64,000 bases of DNA from Chryseobacterium piscicola (GTDB taxonomy: Bacteria > Bacteroidota > Bacteroidia > Flavobacteriales > Weeksellaceae): positions 124,001 to 188,000 of the forward strand of contig NZ_FTOJ01000006.1 of the NCBI RefSeq assembly GCF_900156685.1, written 5' to 3'. The notes beneath the pieces were generated by a model that saw nothing but the letters and a program-made list of their open reading frames with translations, had not been told where the DNA came from and did not search any database. Of this stretch, positions 17,907 through 26,138 are shown one piece after another. Numbering within the stretch: the stretch's first letter is position 1; every line of letters starts with the position of its first letter. Made by a program: the position numbers and the translations under genes.

Positions 17907-17967
17907 GAGAGTGGCAGAAGATGTGGATGAATAGCCAAGTGTTTGAAGTCCACACTCTTCTTCTCTC
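17907..17967 (+). terminator. Imperfect hairpin after pspC
   Basis: Long imperfect stem: AGAAGATGTGGA (17916-17927) pairs with TCCACA-C-TCTTCT (17949-17961, one bulge), with outer GAGAG / CTCTC. The tail is not U-rich, so it may protect the mRNA 3' end rather than terminate. Confidence 0.4.
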
Positions 17968-18067
17968 AATAAAATCACAAAAAAATCAATATTTTGTGTG
18001 TTATATGTAGAATTTTACTTAAATTCGTAGAAAATAAACTAATCCCAACACCAAAAAATATTTACAA

Positions 18068-18130
18068 ATGATACAAGTAGTTTTAGAAATTGCAGTAATG
18101 ATAGCTGATTTCATCAGCAGTCTGTTTTAA
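18068..18130 (+). CDS. Putative 20-residue hydrophobic peptide
   Basis: The ATG at 18068 opens a frame encoding MIQVVLEIAVMIADFISSLF, ending at TAA 18130. The peptide is a single amphipathic or membrane-inserting helix with two Asp/Glu, similar in size to type I toxin peptides or small membrane regulators. It is alone in the 314 bp between pspC and the acyltransferase gene, and 26 bp later a near-perfect 12 bp terminator hairpin closes the unit. No canonical promoter box is visible upstream. It could equally be a structured small RNA with a chance frame. Confidence 0.4.
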   Translation: MIQVVLEIAVMIADFISSLF

Positions 18131-18156
18131 GAGCCATAATATTTCAATATATTTGT

Positions 18157-18196
18157 AAAGTATAACCATTGTATGTTGGTTATACTTTTTTGTTTT
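18157..18196 (+). terminator. Strong Rho-independent terminator
   Basis: Perfect 12 bp stem AAAGTATAACCA (18157-18168) / TGGTTATACTTT (18177-18188) with an 8 nt loop, followed by TTTGTTTT. It defines the 3' end of the small transcript that contains the 20-residue frame. Confidence 0.8.
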
Positions 18197-18210
18197 AAAT
18201 CTGAATCTTT

Positions 18211-18804
18211 ATGAAAAAGTTATTAGGCAAGTTGATTTTAAAAATCGTAGGGTGGAAAGTTGTCTTGCAAGGCGATGTAAATAGTCTAGACAGATGCATT
18301 CTCGTTGTAGCTCCGCACACGCACAATTCTGAATATCTTTTAGGAAATCTCGCATACTGGTCTTTGGGGAAACCTCTAAAAATCATTATCAAAGATGCTC
18401 ATACAAAAGCCTGGTATGGCTCTGTAGTGAAAAGCTTAGGAGGCGTAGGCATAGACAGAAGCCAGAAGAATGACTTGGTTAATTTTGTCGCAAAACAGTT
18501 TGAAAAAGATGATTTCAGCTTGGTAATTACACCAGAAGGTACCAGAAGCTGGGTTCCGAAATGGAGAAAAGGATTTTATCACATGGCAATGGCAGCAAAA
18601 GTTCCTATCGTTTTGGCGGCGGGAGATTTCAAGAGAAAAACAATGTTTTTGGGCTACACTATTTCTTATGAAAAACTATCTACTTTACCTTATGAAGAAA
18701 TCATGCAAGAAATTGAAGATTATTATGTAAAATATGATATTACTCCAAAAATCCCTGCCAACTGGAATCCTGATATTACCGGAAGCCAGCAGGCGGGAAG
18801 CTAA
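18211..18804 (+). CDS. Lysophospholipid acyltransferase family protein (PlsC-like)
   Basis: Membrane-associated glycerophospholipid acyltransferase of 197 residues. The substrate-binding motifs are APHTHNSEYLLGNL (a degenerate acyltransferase HX4-5D/E box with His-Thr-His) and the conserved TPEGTRSWVPKWRKGFYHMA (motif III, phosphate binding), with AAKVPIVLAAGDFKRKT (motif IV) after it. The family moves an acyl chain to a lysolipid; this subgroup, with HTHNSE in place of NHxxxxD, is often annotated as 1-acyl-glycerol-3-phosphate acyltransferase but its exact acceptor is uncertain. It lies 14 bp after the terminator. Confidence 0.83.
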   Translation: MKKLLGKLILKIVGWKVVLQGDVNSLDRCILVVAPHTHNSEYLLGNLAYWSLGKPLKIIIKDAHTKAWYGSVVKSLGGVGIDRSQKNDLVNFVAKQFEKDDFSLVITPEGTRSWVPKWRKGFYHMAMAAKVPIVLAAGDFKRKTMFLGYTISYEKLSTLPYEEIMQEIEDYYVKYDITPKIPANWNPDITGSQQAGS

Positions 18805-18873
18805 AATATGAAAGAATGAAAGCGTACCAATATAAGATTAGCGATAAGCTTTAAGGAAAATACTCATATCAAG

Positions 18874-19308
18874 ATGTATACAAAAGATAAAACTAAAGAA
18901 GAAATACTTGAATTCATCAATAATTGGGGTGAAGAAACGTTTGCAAAAACTCTAGACATCCATTTTACTGATATTGATCTGGAAAACGAAACGTTAACAG
19001 CAACAATGCCTGTTTCGCCAAAAATCCATCAGCCTTTCGGCATTATGCACGGCGGTGCTACCTGTGTTTTGGCAGAAACAATGGGCTCTAGCCTTTCTAA
19101 TATTTTCATTGATGGAAGTAAATATTTTGGAGTAGGAACCAACATCAATTCTAATCATTTGAGAAGCAAGAAAGATGGTGTTGTAACAGGATTTGCAAAA
19201 TTCATACGGAAAGGAAAAACAATGCACGTTTCAGAAATTGAAATCAAAGATGAAAAAGGAAATCTCATCAGCCACACCACGATGACGAACAATATCATCA
19301 ACAGATAA
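18874..19308 (+). CDS. PaaI-type hot-dog thioesterase, possible DHNA-CoA thioesterase
   Basis: Thioesterase of 144 residues with the PaaI/ComA signature QPFGIMHGGATCVLAETMGS, containing the HGG turn and catalytic Glu/Asp helix. In many bacteria this type releases 1,4-dihydroxy-2-naphthoate from its CoA ester in menaquinone synthesis (MenI). The next gene downstream on the strand is an isochorismate synthase, the first enzyme of that pathway, which supports the menI idea, although a promoter between them shows they need not be one operon. I leave the symbol blank because substrate cannot be read from sequence. Confidence 0.82.
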   Translation: MYTKDKTKEEILEFINNWGEETFAKTLDIHFTDIDLENETLTATMPVSPKIHQPFGIMHGGATCVLAETMGSSLSNIFIDGSKYFGVGTNINSNHLRSKKDGVVTGFAKFIRKGKTMHVSEIEIKDEKGNLISHTTMTNNIINR

Positions 19309-19517
19309 AATCGGGTGGACAATAGCAAAAAACAACAACCTTCTTTAGAAAGACATATTATTGCAAATCAAAGGCTTTTGCTACATTAAAACCAATAAAA
19401 TTAACCATAGATTTTCCTTGGGACTGTAATATCGTATTTTGAATAGATTTTTGTTGGAATGAGAATATGACCAGTTTACAATCATCAATATTTCATTAAA
19501 AAACAGTTCATTTGATT

Positions 19518-19547
19518 TTGACATTTTTAAGACTAACAATACCTTTG
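19518..19547 (+). promoter_or_regulatory. Promoter of the isochorismate synthase gene
   Basis: TTG (19518-19520), 19 bp, TACCTTTG (19540-19547): an ideal Bacteroidota promoter, giving a leader of about 65 nt. The remainder of the 310 bp gap (19309-19618) has no convincing gene on either strand. Confidence 0.7.
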
Positions 19548-19618
19548 TTGAAAGAAAACTTGGTTTAGGAATAGTGTATTTTATTTCCAGATGAAAGTTT
19601 TCAAAATGCTTCAATATT

Positions 19619-20587
19619 ATGATTTATTTCAAATTTCCCTTTCTCGAAACACTTTACTCTACAGACGAAAATTCAGATAAAAAAGCAGTGAATTTCAACT
19701 CTTTTGATCAAGCTGAGAGTATCTATTTCTATGGAAAAAGCATTGAAGTAAATGGTATCCCAGACACGTTTTCCAACAAATTATTAATGGAAGACCAAAC
19801 CAATTTTTTTGAGGAAACTCATGAAGAATATTTAGAAAAAATTAAGCAAATTATTGAGATCATCAAAGAAAATCAACTTCCCAAATTGGTACTTTCTAGA
19901 AGAAAAATTTTTAAAGATTTTAATGAAATAGATTTAAAAGAAAGCTTTAATAATTTGTGTAAATCTTATCCCAACGCATTTCGGTACATTTTCATTAAAG
20001 GAAATAATGCCTGGATGGGTGCATTTTCTGAGGTTCTAGGTAAATACAATAAAGATACTCACACTTTTGAAACGATGAGCTTAGCGGGAACCATTCCTGT
20101 TTCTGAAAGCTGGACAGATAAAGAAATTGAAGAACAGAAACCCGTTTCAAAATACATCAGAAATATTTTAGAAAAATACAAAACAGAATCAGAAATTCAG
20201 GAGTCTGAAACTTACGACCATATTTCAGGAAACATCAAACATCTAAAGACAGATTTTAAGCTTAAAATAAAACCTGAATATCTTGATTCAATCATTAAAG
20301 AACTTCATCCAACACCAGCCGTCTGTGGAATTCCTAAAGATTTTTGTAAAGAAAAAATTAAAGAATTTGAAAAATTTCCGCGAGAATTGTATGCAGGATA
20401 TATAAAAATTGAAACCGATAATTTCGTTTACTTTTTCGTGAATCTTCGTTGCGCAAAGCTTTACAAAAATGCTATCCATGCATTTGTTGGCGGCGGAATA
20501 ACAACAGAAAGCGATCCAAAAAAAGAATGGCGGGAAACCGAACTTAAATCTGAAGCAATACTGAAAAATCTTGTTTATAAATCTTAA
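19619..20587 (+). CDS. menF: Isochorismate synthase / chorismate-binding enzyme
   Basis: Chorismate-utilising enzyme of 322 residues, converting chorismate to isochorismate for menaquinone. Conserved blocks are KLVLSRRKIF, SLAGTIPVSE (the AGT motif), KPVSKYIRNILEKY, IKELHPTPAVCGIPKDF (the family LHPTPAVxGxP motif) and LYAGYIKIET plus CAKLYKNAIHAFVGGGIT. It is shorter at the N-terminus than proteobacterial MenF, as is usual in Flavobacteria. The alternative salicylate or anthranilate branch is less likely because no partner subunit is adjacent. menC is found 23 kb away at 43124. Confidence 0.88.
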   Translation: MIYFKFPFLETLYSTDENSDKKAVNFNSFDQAESIYFYGKSIEVNGIPDTFSNKLLMEDQTNFFEETHEEYLEKIKQIIEIIKENQLPKLVLSRRKIFKDFNEIDLKESFNNLCKSYPNAFRYIFIKGNNAWMGAFSEVLGKYNKDTHTFETMSLAGTIPVSESWTDKEIEEQKPVSKYIRNILEKYKTESEIQESETYDHISGNIKHLKTDFKLKIKPEYLDSIIKELHPTPAVCGIPKDFCKEKIKEFEKFPRELYAGYIKIETDNFVYFFVNLRCAKLYKNAIHAFVGGGITTESDPKKEWRETELKSEAILKNLVYKS

Positions 20588-20670
20588 TTTTAAAATCAAC
20601 CCGTTAAGTTGCTAAGCAAAAAGCTGAAGATTTTTTTAAGCATATTTCTATGTTGAAAATAAAGTATAAA

Positions 20671-20702
20671 AAAAGCCTTTTTCGAAAAAAAGGCTTTGAG
20701 AT
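20671..20702. terminator. Bidirectional terminator between convergent genes
   Basis: AAAGCCTTTTT (20672-20682) and AAAAAAAGGCTTT (20685-20697) form a hairpin with flanking A and T runs. It can end both the menF transcript and the minus-strand marC transcript; the T-run on the minus-strand side is better. Confidence 0.7.
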
Positions 20703-20719
20703 TTGAATAAAAATTCAAA

Positions 20720-20914
20720 TTATTTTTTGACCCCGATTTTACTCCAGGTATTCATCACAAAAAGCAAAGCTATGCCCAAAAGAGCGGCAATAATAGAGAA
20801 TACTTGTTTAGAATTATCTTCTTCCATAAGATCTAAATTCCAATTAATTGCATATACATTAATCGCTACAAATACGATAAAAACCACTAAAAATACTTTA
20901 TAAAACTTTCGCAT
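20720..20914 (-). CDS. Small two-helix membrane protein downstream of marC
   Basis: Protein of 64 residues with two hydrophobic segments (6-24 and 39-58) joined by a polar loop with WNLDLMEEDNSK. It lies 3 bp after marC on the same strand and directly before the shared terminator, so it is almost certainly translated from the marC mRNA. No known family is recognised. Confidence 0.65.
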   Translation of the reverse strand: MRKFYKVFLVVFIVFVAINVYAINWNLDLMEEDNSKQVFSIIAALLGIALLFVMNTWSKIGVKK

Positions 20915-20917
20915 AAT

Positions 20918-21523
20918 CTAAAAATGAATATAGTTTTGTACCAACTGGGTAAAGTTGGCAGTGAACAGTTTAATTGAAATCGCAAGCAATATAATTCCGA
21001 AAACCTTCTGTAAAATCGAGAGTGTTGCCTCTCCCATTTTTCTTTCTAGCCACGGTGCAGATTTCAGCACCAAATATACGAAAATTGTATTGAGAACTAT
21101 TCCTAAAATAATGTTAATATCATGAAATTCTGCTCGTAAAGACAAGGTAGTGGTTAACGTTCCGGCTCCTGCTACCAAAGGAAAAGCGATAGGCACAATA
21201 GACGCAGCTCTTGCCTCAGTAGTTTTATTTATTTCTATACCTAAAATCATTTCAAGGGCGATAATAAAGATAACAAAAGCACCGGCAACAGCAAATGAAT
21301 TGATATCTACTCCCATGAATTTCAACATCTTATTTCCTACAAAAAGAAATAGAATCATGATAATCCCCGCAGTAAGTGAAGCTTTTTTAGAGTCTATATG
21401 ACCAAATTTCTGCTTTAAACTTACAATAATGGGGATTGATCCCAAAATATCAATTACCGCAAAAAGAACCATAAAACAAGTGATTGTTTCCTTTAACGAA
21501 AAACCTTCAAAAATTTCATTCAT
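20918..21523 (-). CDS. MarC-family integral membrane protein
   Basis: Six-helix inner-membrane protein of 201 residues. The MarC signature is visible in FAVIDILGSIPIIVSL near the N-terminus, IFIIALEMILG, and SIVPIAFPLVAGAGTLTTTLSL in the middle. Despite the name, MarC homologues have no proven role in multidrug resistance. The gene has its own promoter and carries the small membrane protein gene behind it. Confidence 0.92.
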   Translation of the reverse strand: MNEIFEGFSLKETITCFMVLFAVIDILGSIPIIVSLKQKFGHIDSKKASLTAGIIMILFLFVGNKMLKFMGVDINSFAVAGAFVIFIIALEMILGIEINKTTEARAASIVPIAFPLVAGAGTLTTTLSLRAEFHDINIILGIVLNTIFVYLVLKSAPWLERKMGEATLSILQKVFGIILLAISIKLFTANFTQLVQNYIHF

Positions 21524-21544
21524 AATCGTTTTTTAATAATTTCG

Positions 21545-21552
21545 CAAAATTA
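21545..21552 (-). promoter_or_regulatory. -7 box of the marC promoter
   Basis: On the minus strand TAATTTTG, an exact TAnnTTTG match, ends 21 bp before the ATG at 21523. No well-placed -33 TTG is visible. Confidence 0.45.
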
Positions 21553-21566
21553 TGAATAAAAAATGA

Positions 21567-23306
21567 TTATTTGCTAATTCTGGGGTACAATTTAACTATA
21601 TCGTTATATAAGTCATTAAGAGATTGAGCAGAACGTACGGGAGAATATTTTTCAATTTGAATTCTTTGTTGCAATGCTTCGTATTCTTCGGCAACAGCTC
21701 TACCTTTGTAATTCTCAATAAAACTGCTGAAACTACCAGTTGCACCGTTAAAGTATTCGCTGCGTACTTCCGCATCCATCTCAGAAATTGTTGCAAAAAA
21801 TGAATCAAAATTTTCTTCTTGTCTCAAATTATTCAAATAGGAGAAATAATCTGATATATCTGTTTTCAAGGTTTCTCTTATTTGCGCTTCAGTTTCTGCT
21901 ACCGAACCCAATGATTTTGAGCGTGTAGCTTCTATTAGCAGACGTTTGTTTTTTTGCCATTTTCTGAATAATAAGAAGATAATAATTAAACTAATAAGAA
22001 TAGCAATATTGATCATTAATGTATTCCAATGGAATTTTCTTTTTTCTTTTACTTTAAATGCTGTTGTTTTCAAAACAGGACTATCAACAGTTTCTAGGAA
22101 ATCATTGGTGTAATCATTCATCTTTTCTACGGTGGTCATGCTTGCGTTAAGCTGCTCTTCTGTAAGAGAATTTAAAGATAATGATTGAGGACCAAGATTT
22201 ACATATTTACCATTTTCAGGATCAAAGAAGGAGAAATCTTCCGTTTTCACATTCAAAATTCCTGCTTTATTTGGAATAATAACGTAATTTGCAAAGATGT
22301 CACCTTTTAAACCAGTATTTCCAGGCAAAATAGTATTAACAATTTTAGGCGCAAAAATTTCGTAATCTTCAGATTTTTCGATTTCGGGAAGGTGCATGGT
22401 TGTCATATTTCCTTCACCTGAGATTTTCACAGTAATGTTTACTGGTTTTTTGGCCTCAATTTTTTCGTTAGTGGTTGTATATACATCTATTTTAAATTTC
22501 CCAACTGCATTTTTGAATCCTTCTGGTGCATCTTCAGGAAGCTTTTTCACGTTTAGTTTTACCTTGTTTGAAACAATTTTACTGTTGTTAGAATAGGTAC
22601 TTACTGATGCGGAAACAGATGGTACTTCTACATAACCTGCCTCATTCGGAAAAACCATAAAAACGGCTAGAACCTGAGTTGGCATATTTGAAATGCCCGA
22701 TGGATCTATCTCAGATTTATTGAAGTTTACTGTATGTACATCCAATCTATCTTGTTCTGGAAGATTGATATTTTTTACTTTTCGAAGATTATCAATATTT
22801 CTAGAATAGCCTCTCAAAATTGCTATAGTGGGTTGGTATTCATAGACATCCCGATTTTCAATATCCATATTCAGATAGACTTCGTTGGAAGCAGTAGATT
22901 TTGTAGGAACTTTTTTCTCTACGTCCTTTATAAAAATATCGAAAGGTTCAGTTTTATAAATCTTGTTATTTACAGTTACCAACACAGAACCTATTTTTAT
23001 TTTCCCTTTTTGCTTTGGTTCAAGGGCAATTCTTGTAATAGATTGTGAAAGTGAAGTATTGCTTTCGGGGAGCAACACGCCATCTTTAAAAGATGCGCTT
23101 CCCACCATATTAAATTTTGAAAGATCGGGTAACTGAAGACGGCTTTGCTGAACCAATTCATCTCCGTTTAGCTCGAGAATAATGGTCAAGTTAATCACCT
23201 CCCCGCTTTCATAATCTATTTTATCGGGTTTCAAAGACAGATTTACCTGGCCATAGGTGGCTATGGAGGCAAATAATATCAATATGTAATTTATTTTTTC
23301 TTTCAT
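21567..23306 (-). CDS. batD: BatD, large membrane-anchored Bat protein
   Basis: Last gene of the Bat (Bacteroides aerotolerance) operon; 579 residues from the ATG at 23306, whose A is shared with the TGA stop of batC (TGATG, translational coupling). A signal peptide (to about residue 20, ending YGQVN) leads into a series of beta-sandwich repeats about 25-400 (LSLKPDKIDYESGEVINLTI). A single membrane helix follows near 438-458 (LMINIAILISLIIIFLLF), then a cytosolic helical tail. BatD is thought to scaffold the VWA proteins BatA and BatB on the periplasmic face. In-frame starts a few bases upstream (TTG/GTG) are less likely. Confidence 0.9.
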   Translation of the reverse strand: MKEKINYILILFASIATYGQVNLSLKPDKIDYESGEVINLTIILELNGDELVQQSRLQLPDLSKFNMVGSASFKDGVLLPESNTSLSQSITRIALEPKQKGKIKIGSVLVTVNNKIYKTEPFDIFIKDVEKKVPTKSTASNEVYLNMDIENRDVYEYQPTIAILRGYSRNIDNLRKVKNINLPEQDRLDVHTVNFNKSEIDPSGISNMPTQVLAVFMVFPNEAGYVEVPSVSASVSTYSNNSKIVSNKVKLNVKKLPEDAPEGFKNAVGKFKIDVYTTTNEKIEAKKPVNITVKISGEGNMTTMHLPEIEKSEDYEIFAPKIVNTILPGNTGLKGDIFANYVIIPNKAGILNVKTEDFSFFDPENGKYVNLGPQSLSLNSLTEEQLNASMTTVEKMNDYTNDFLETVDSPVLKTTAFKVKEKRKFHWNTLMINIAILISLIIIFLLFRKWQKNKRLLIEATRSKSLGSVAETEAQIRETLKTDISDYFSYLNNLRQEENFDSFFATISEMDAEVRSEYFNGATGSFSSFIENYKGRAVAEEYEALQQRIQIEKYSPVRSAQSLNDLYNDIVKLYPRISK

Positions 23307-24043
23307 CACCAATCTTTCTCGTTGCTTTCTGGCATCGAAGAAGCATTGTCATTTAAAATTCTTCTGGCAGTTTGTTTTTCACTATTGCCAATATGTTCTA
23401 ATAATCGTTTTTCGTCTTGCTTAGAAAGTTTTCCTTCTTCATTTCCTTCTTTTGCATCTTCCGGATTTTTACCCACGCCATTATTTTGCTGCCCTTTCCC
23501 CTGACTTTGATTTTTGTCTTTGGTTTCTCCGTCTTTTCCTTTATTTTTATCGTCTCCTCCTCCCGATTTCCCAGAGCTGGAATCTTGTTCGCTGTCCCTT
23601 TTGTCTTTTTTCAGTTTAAGCTTTGCAATTTCAAAGTTTTTGCGTGTATGCTCACTGTAGGGATTTTGTTTTAATGCACTTTTGTAGGTTTCTGAAGCTT
23701 TCTCTGCATCTTCCAATTTCATATAAGTATTTCCAAGATTATGAAGTGCAGCTGCTTTATCTTCTACTGATTGTGCCAATTTTTCAGCCTTTTTAAATTC
23801 TGATTTTGCGTCCTCATATTTTTCTTTCTTATAGAGTGCATTTCCTAAATTGTAATGAGCTGCAAAATCATCATCCTTTTCCTTTACGCTTTCTGCAAAC
23901 TTTGATGTAGCTCCGTCGTAGTCTTTAGCCTTAAACTTTTTATTGCCCTCGTAAACTAACATACGATAACTATCTTGTCCCAAAACAAAGTTTTGGCCCA
24001 AGACAACAAACAAAAACGACAAAAAGAATATTTTAGTATTCAT
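23306..24043 (-). CDS. batC: BatC, TPR protein of the Bat operon
   Basis: Periplasmic or membrane-attached TPR protein of 245 residues. A signal peptide ends at LGQD, three TPR-like units cover about 30-150 (YEGNKKFKAKDYDGATSKF, AHYNLGNALYKKEKYEDAKSEF, ALHNLGNTYMKLEDAEKASETY), and the C-terminal third is a charged Gly/Lys/Asp/Gln low-complexity tail ending with EKDW. I use the ATG at 24043; an ATG at 24052 would lie inside the -7 box. The 95 bp gap after batB contains a possible internal promoter. Confidence 0.88.
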   Translation of the reverse strand: MNTKIFFLSFLFVVLGQNFVLGQDSYRMLVYEGNKKFKAKDYDGATSKFAESVKEKDDDFAAHYNLGNALYKKEKYEDAKSEFKKAEKLAQSVEDKAAALHNLGNTYMKLEDAEKASETYKSALKQNPYSEHTRKNFEIAKLKLKKDKRDSEQDSSSGKSGGGDDKNKGKDGETKDKNQSQGKGQQNNGVGKNPEDAKEGNEEGKLSKQDEKRLLEHIGNSEKQTARRILNDNASSMPESNEKDW

Positions 24044-24049
24044 CTTATG

Positions 24050-24057
24050 CAAAATTA
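24050..24057 (-). promoter_or_regulatory. Possible internal promoter for batC-batD
   Basis: On the minus strand TAATTTTG matches TAnnTTTG and ends 6 bp before the batC ATG at 24043. Lack of a -33 TTG makes this tentative; batC-batD might be transcribed partly apart from the rest of the operon. Confidence 0.35.
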
Positions 24058-24138
24058 TTCGTTTATATGTTAATAAACAGTGTCTTATTTGTTAAAATTC
24101 GGTTAAAGTATGGATAGAAAATTAAATAAATCAAAATT

Positions 24139-25149
24139 TTATATCGTAAAATCTCTCTTAGGGTTGAATAAAAAAATGATTATAAACAAAAAGATAGAAA
24201 TTCCTAAGAAATATTGATAATAGTGGTTGGCATTTTGAGATTTCACAAGTGTATTCGAAGTCCCTTCTTTTTTATTTAAATCGGCAACAATAAGATTGGG
24301 TGCATCTTTTATAGAATTCCCATCGATATAGCTTCCATTAGTAGCCTGTGCCATACTAACCAATGCTTGGGTTTGTCTTTTGCTGATAACCATTTGCCCA
24401 TTCCCATCAATTTTATACCCCATCAGCTGACCGTTTTCATAGATGGGCACTGGCGCTCCTTCTTCTGTACCCACACCTACTGTTGTAATTGTAATTCCTT
24501 CTTTGTTTGCTAATCTCACAGCTGCATTATCGTGTCCTTCATTATCTTCACCATCACTTATTAAAACAACTTTTCTGGAACCTTTTGCTACATTCTGAAA
24601 CTTTTCCACAGCCCTTTCTATAGCAATTAAAAAATCTGTTCCTTGCCAACGCATATCTGTGGTCTCCAAAGCAGCAAGATACGTTTCAGCAGCACTATAA
24701 TCTGTGGTGAGAGGCATTACAGAAACTGCATTTCCTGAAAATATAACAATCCCTACTTTGTCGTTTTTCATTTTAGACAAAGTATTGATGATGAGATTTT
24801 TTTCTTGAGTTAAACGACTTGGTTGCACATCTTCCGCATTCATAGAATTTGAAATATCCAATAAAAAAATCACATTATTCATCTTTTGTTTAGACTTTAC
24901 CATTTCTGAGCCGCTCAAAAGATCAATAATTGAAAAAATTAAAAACAAAACTGCAAACAAATATAAAAATGGAAAAAATCTAACGAAAGACGATGGTTTT
25001 TCGAACAAAATTTCTTGAAATTTCGACTCTGCAAAAATGGCTTTTCTGGCTTTTTTCCATCTTAAAAAACGAAGCATAATGAAAGCAAGCAACGGCAAGA
25101 GCAGCAGCAAAAATAAGTACCAATAATTCCCTAGATCCCAATTCATCAA
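24139..25149 (-). CDS. batB: BatB, membrane-anchored VWA protein
   Basis: Protein of 336 residues with two N-terminal membrane helices (8-28 and 58-78), a von Willebrand A domain with the MIDAS signature LLDISNSMNAED, the Thr contributor in PLTTDYS and VLISDGEDNEGHDN, and a C-terminal membrane helix near 312-332. BatB works with BatA in a metal-dependent adhesion-type complex at the inner membrane. Its start overlaps the batA stop by 4 bp (ATGA), so the two are translationally coupled. Confidence 0.92.
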   Translation of the reverse strand: MMNWDLGNYWYLFLLLLLPLLAFIMLRFLRWKKARKAIFAESKFQEILFEKPSSFVRFFPFLYLFAVLFLIFSIIDLLSGSEMVKSKQKMNNVIFLLDISNSMNAEDVQPSRLTQEKNLIINTLSKMKNDKVGIVIFSGNAVSVMPLTTDYSAAETYLAALETTDMRWQGTDFLIAIERAVEKFQNVAKGSRKVVLISDGEDNEGHDNAAVRLANKEGITITTVGVGTEEGAPVPIYENGQLMGYKIDGNGQMVISKRQTQALVSMAQATNGSYIDGNSIKDAPNLIVADLNKKEGTSNTLVKSQNANHYYQYFLGISIFLFIIIFLFNPKRDFTI

Positions 25150-26138
25150 TTCAAAAATTTATATAAAACCCATCTCAAAAAGGCATCAAACAGTAAAATC
25201 CCAAGTGCAATCCACAAAAAAAGCCTGAAATGTTCTTCATAGTGGTACGTTCGAGAAGAATTGATATTTGATTTTTCAAGTTGATTAATTTCATTATAAA
25301 CCTCTTCCAACTTGTCGCCAGAAGTTGCGCGATAATATTTTCCGCCTGTAATTTTCGCTATTTCTTTTAGCGTTTCTTCATCAATGTTTACTGGCATTTC
25401 TCTATAAATAAGCCCAAATTCATCTCTATTTACGGGCATTAAAGCATATCCTTCGGTTCCTATTCCAACACAATAAACTTTAATATTATTAGATTTAGCC
25501 AGTTGAGCAGCCAATAATTCTGGTATAGCATTAATCATATTGCTTTCGCCATCTGTCATTAAAATAACAACTTTGCTTTTTGCTTTACTTGTACGAAGAT
25601 GGTTTACAGCCACTGCCAGACCTTCTCCCACCGCTGTTCCGTCCTCCATTTCACTCTGGTTGATGTTTTGAATTTCGTGAATTACAGCATCGTGATCAAA
25701 CGTTAACGGTATTTTTGGGAATGCTTGGCTTTTATAGGTTACCAAACCAATTCTATCATTAGGTCTTTTGCTAACAAAATCAACTGCAATTCTTTGTAAA
25801 ACCGAAAGTCTGTCAGGCTCAAAATCTTGTGCCAGCATACTATAAGATACATCTACTGCAAGCATAATATCAATACCTTTCGTTTCATCTTGATCTTGGC
25901 TAATGGTAAAACTTCTCGGTCTTGAAATAGCAATAAATAGACAGCTTAGAATAAAATATTTTGATATTTTAAAAAGAAAAAGTACCGCTTTTATTCCTTT
26001 GCTTTCTCCCATATTTTTGATGGAAGGAACTGGGATACCTTTTCTTTTTTTCTTCTTCTTGATATCTAAAATTAAAAGTGGCAAAAACACAAGAAATAAG
26101 AGTAAAAACCACGGACTGTAAAATTCCAGATTATGCAT
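25146..26138 (-). CDS. batA: BatA, membrane-anchored VWA protein
   Basis: Paralogue of BatB, 330 residues: N-terminal membrane helices (8-28, 55-72), a VWA domain with MIDAS motif AVDVSYSMLAQD, a Thr in PLTFDHD and VILMTDGESNMINAIPE, and a C-terminal helix around 305-325. The DxSxS residues are intact, so metal binding should be retained. Its 5' end overlaps the preceding membrane-protein gene by 8 bp and its 3' end overlaps batB by 4 bp, showing a tightly packed operon. Confidence 0.92.
   Translation of the reverse strand: MHNLEFYSPWFLLLFLVFLPLLILDIKKKKKRKGIPVPSIKNMGESKGIKAVLFLFKISKYFILSCLFIAISRPRSFTISQDQDETKGIDIMLAVDVSYSMLAQDFEPDRLSVLQRIAVDFVSKRPNDRIGLVTYKSQAFPKIPLTFDHDAVIHEIQNINQSEMEDGTAVGEGLAVAVNHLRTSKAKSKVVILMTDGESNMINAIPELLAAQLAKSNNIKVYCVGIGTEGYALMPVNRDEFGLIYREMPVNIDEETLKEIAKITGGKYYRATSGDKLEEVYNEINQLEKSNINSSRTYHYEEHFRLFLWIALGILLFDAFLRWVLYKFLN

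Noticed and set aside
19381..19614. Minus-strand 77-codon ORF upstream of menF
   Set aside because: It overlaps the well-defined menF promoter and has no motif; likely chance in AT-rich DNA.
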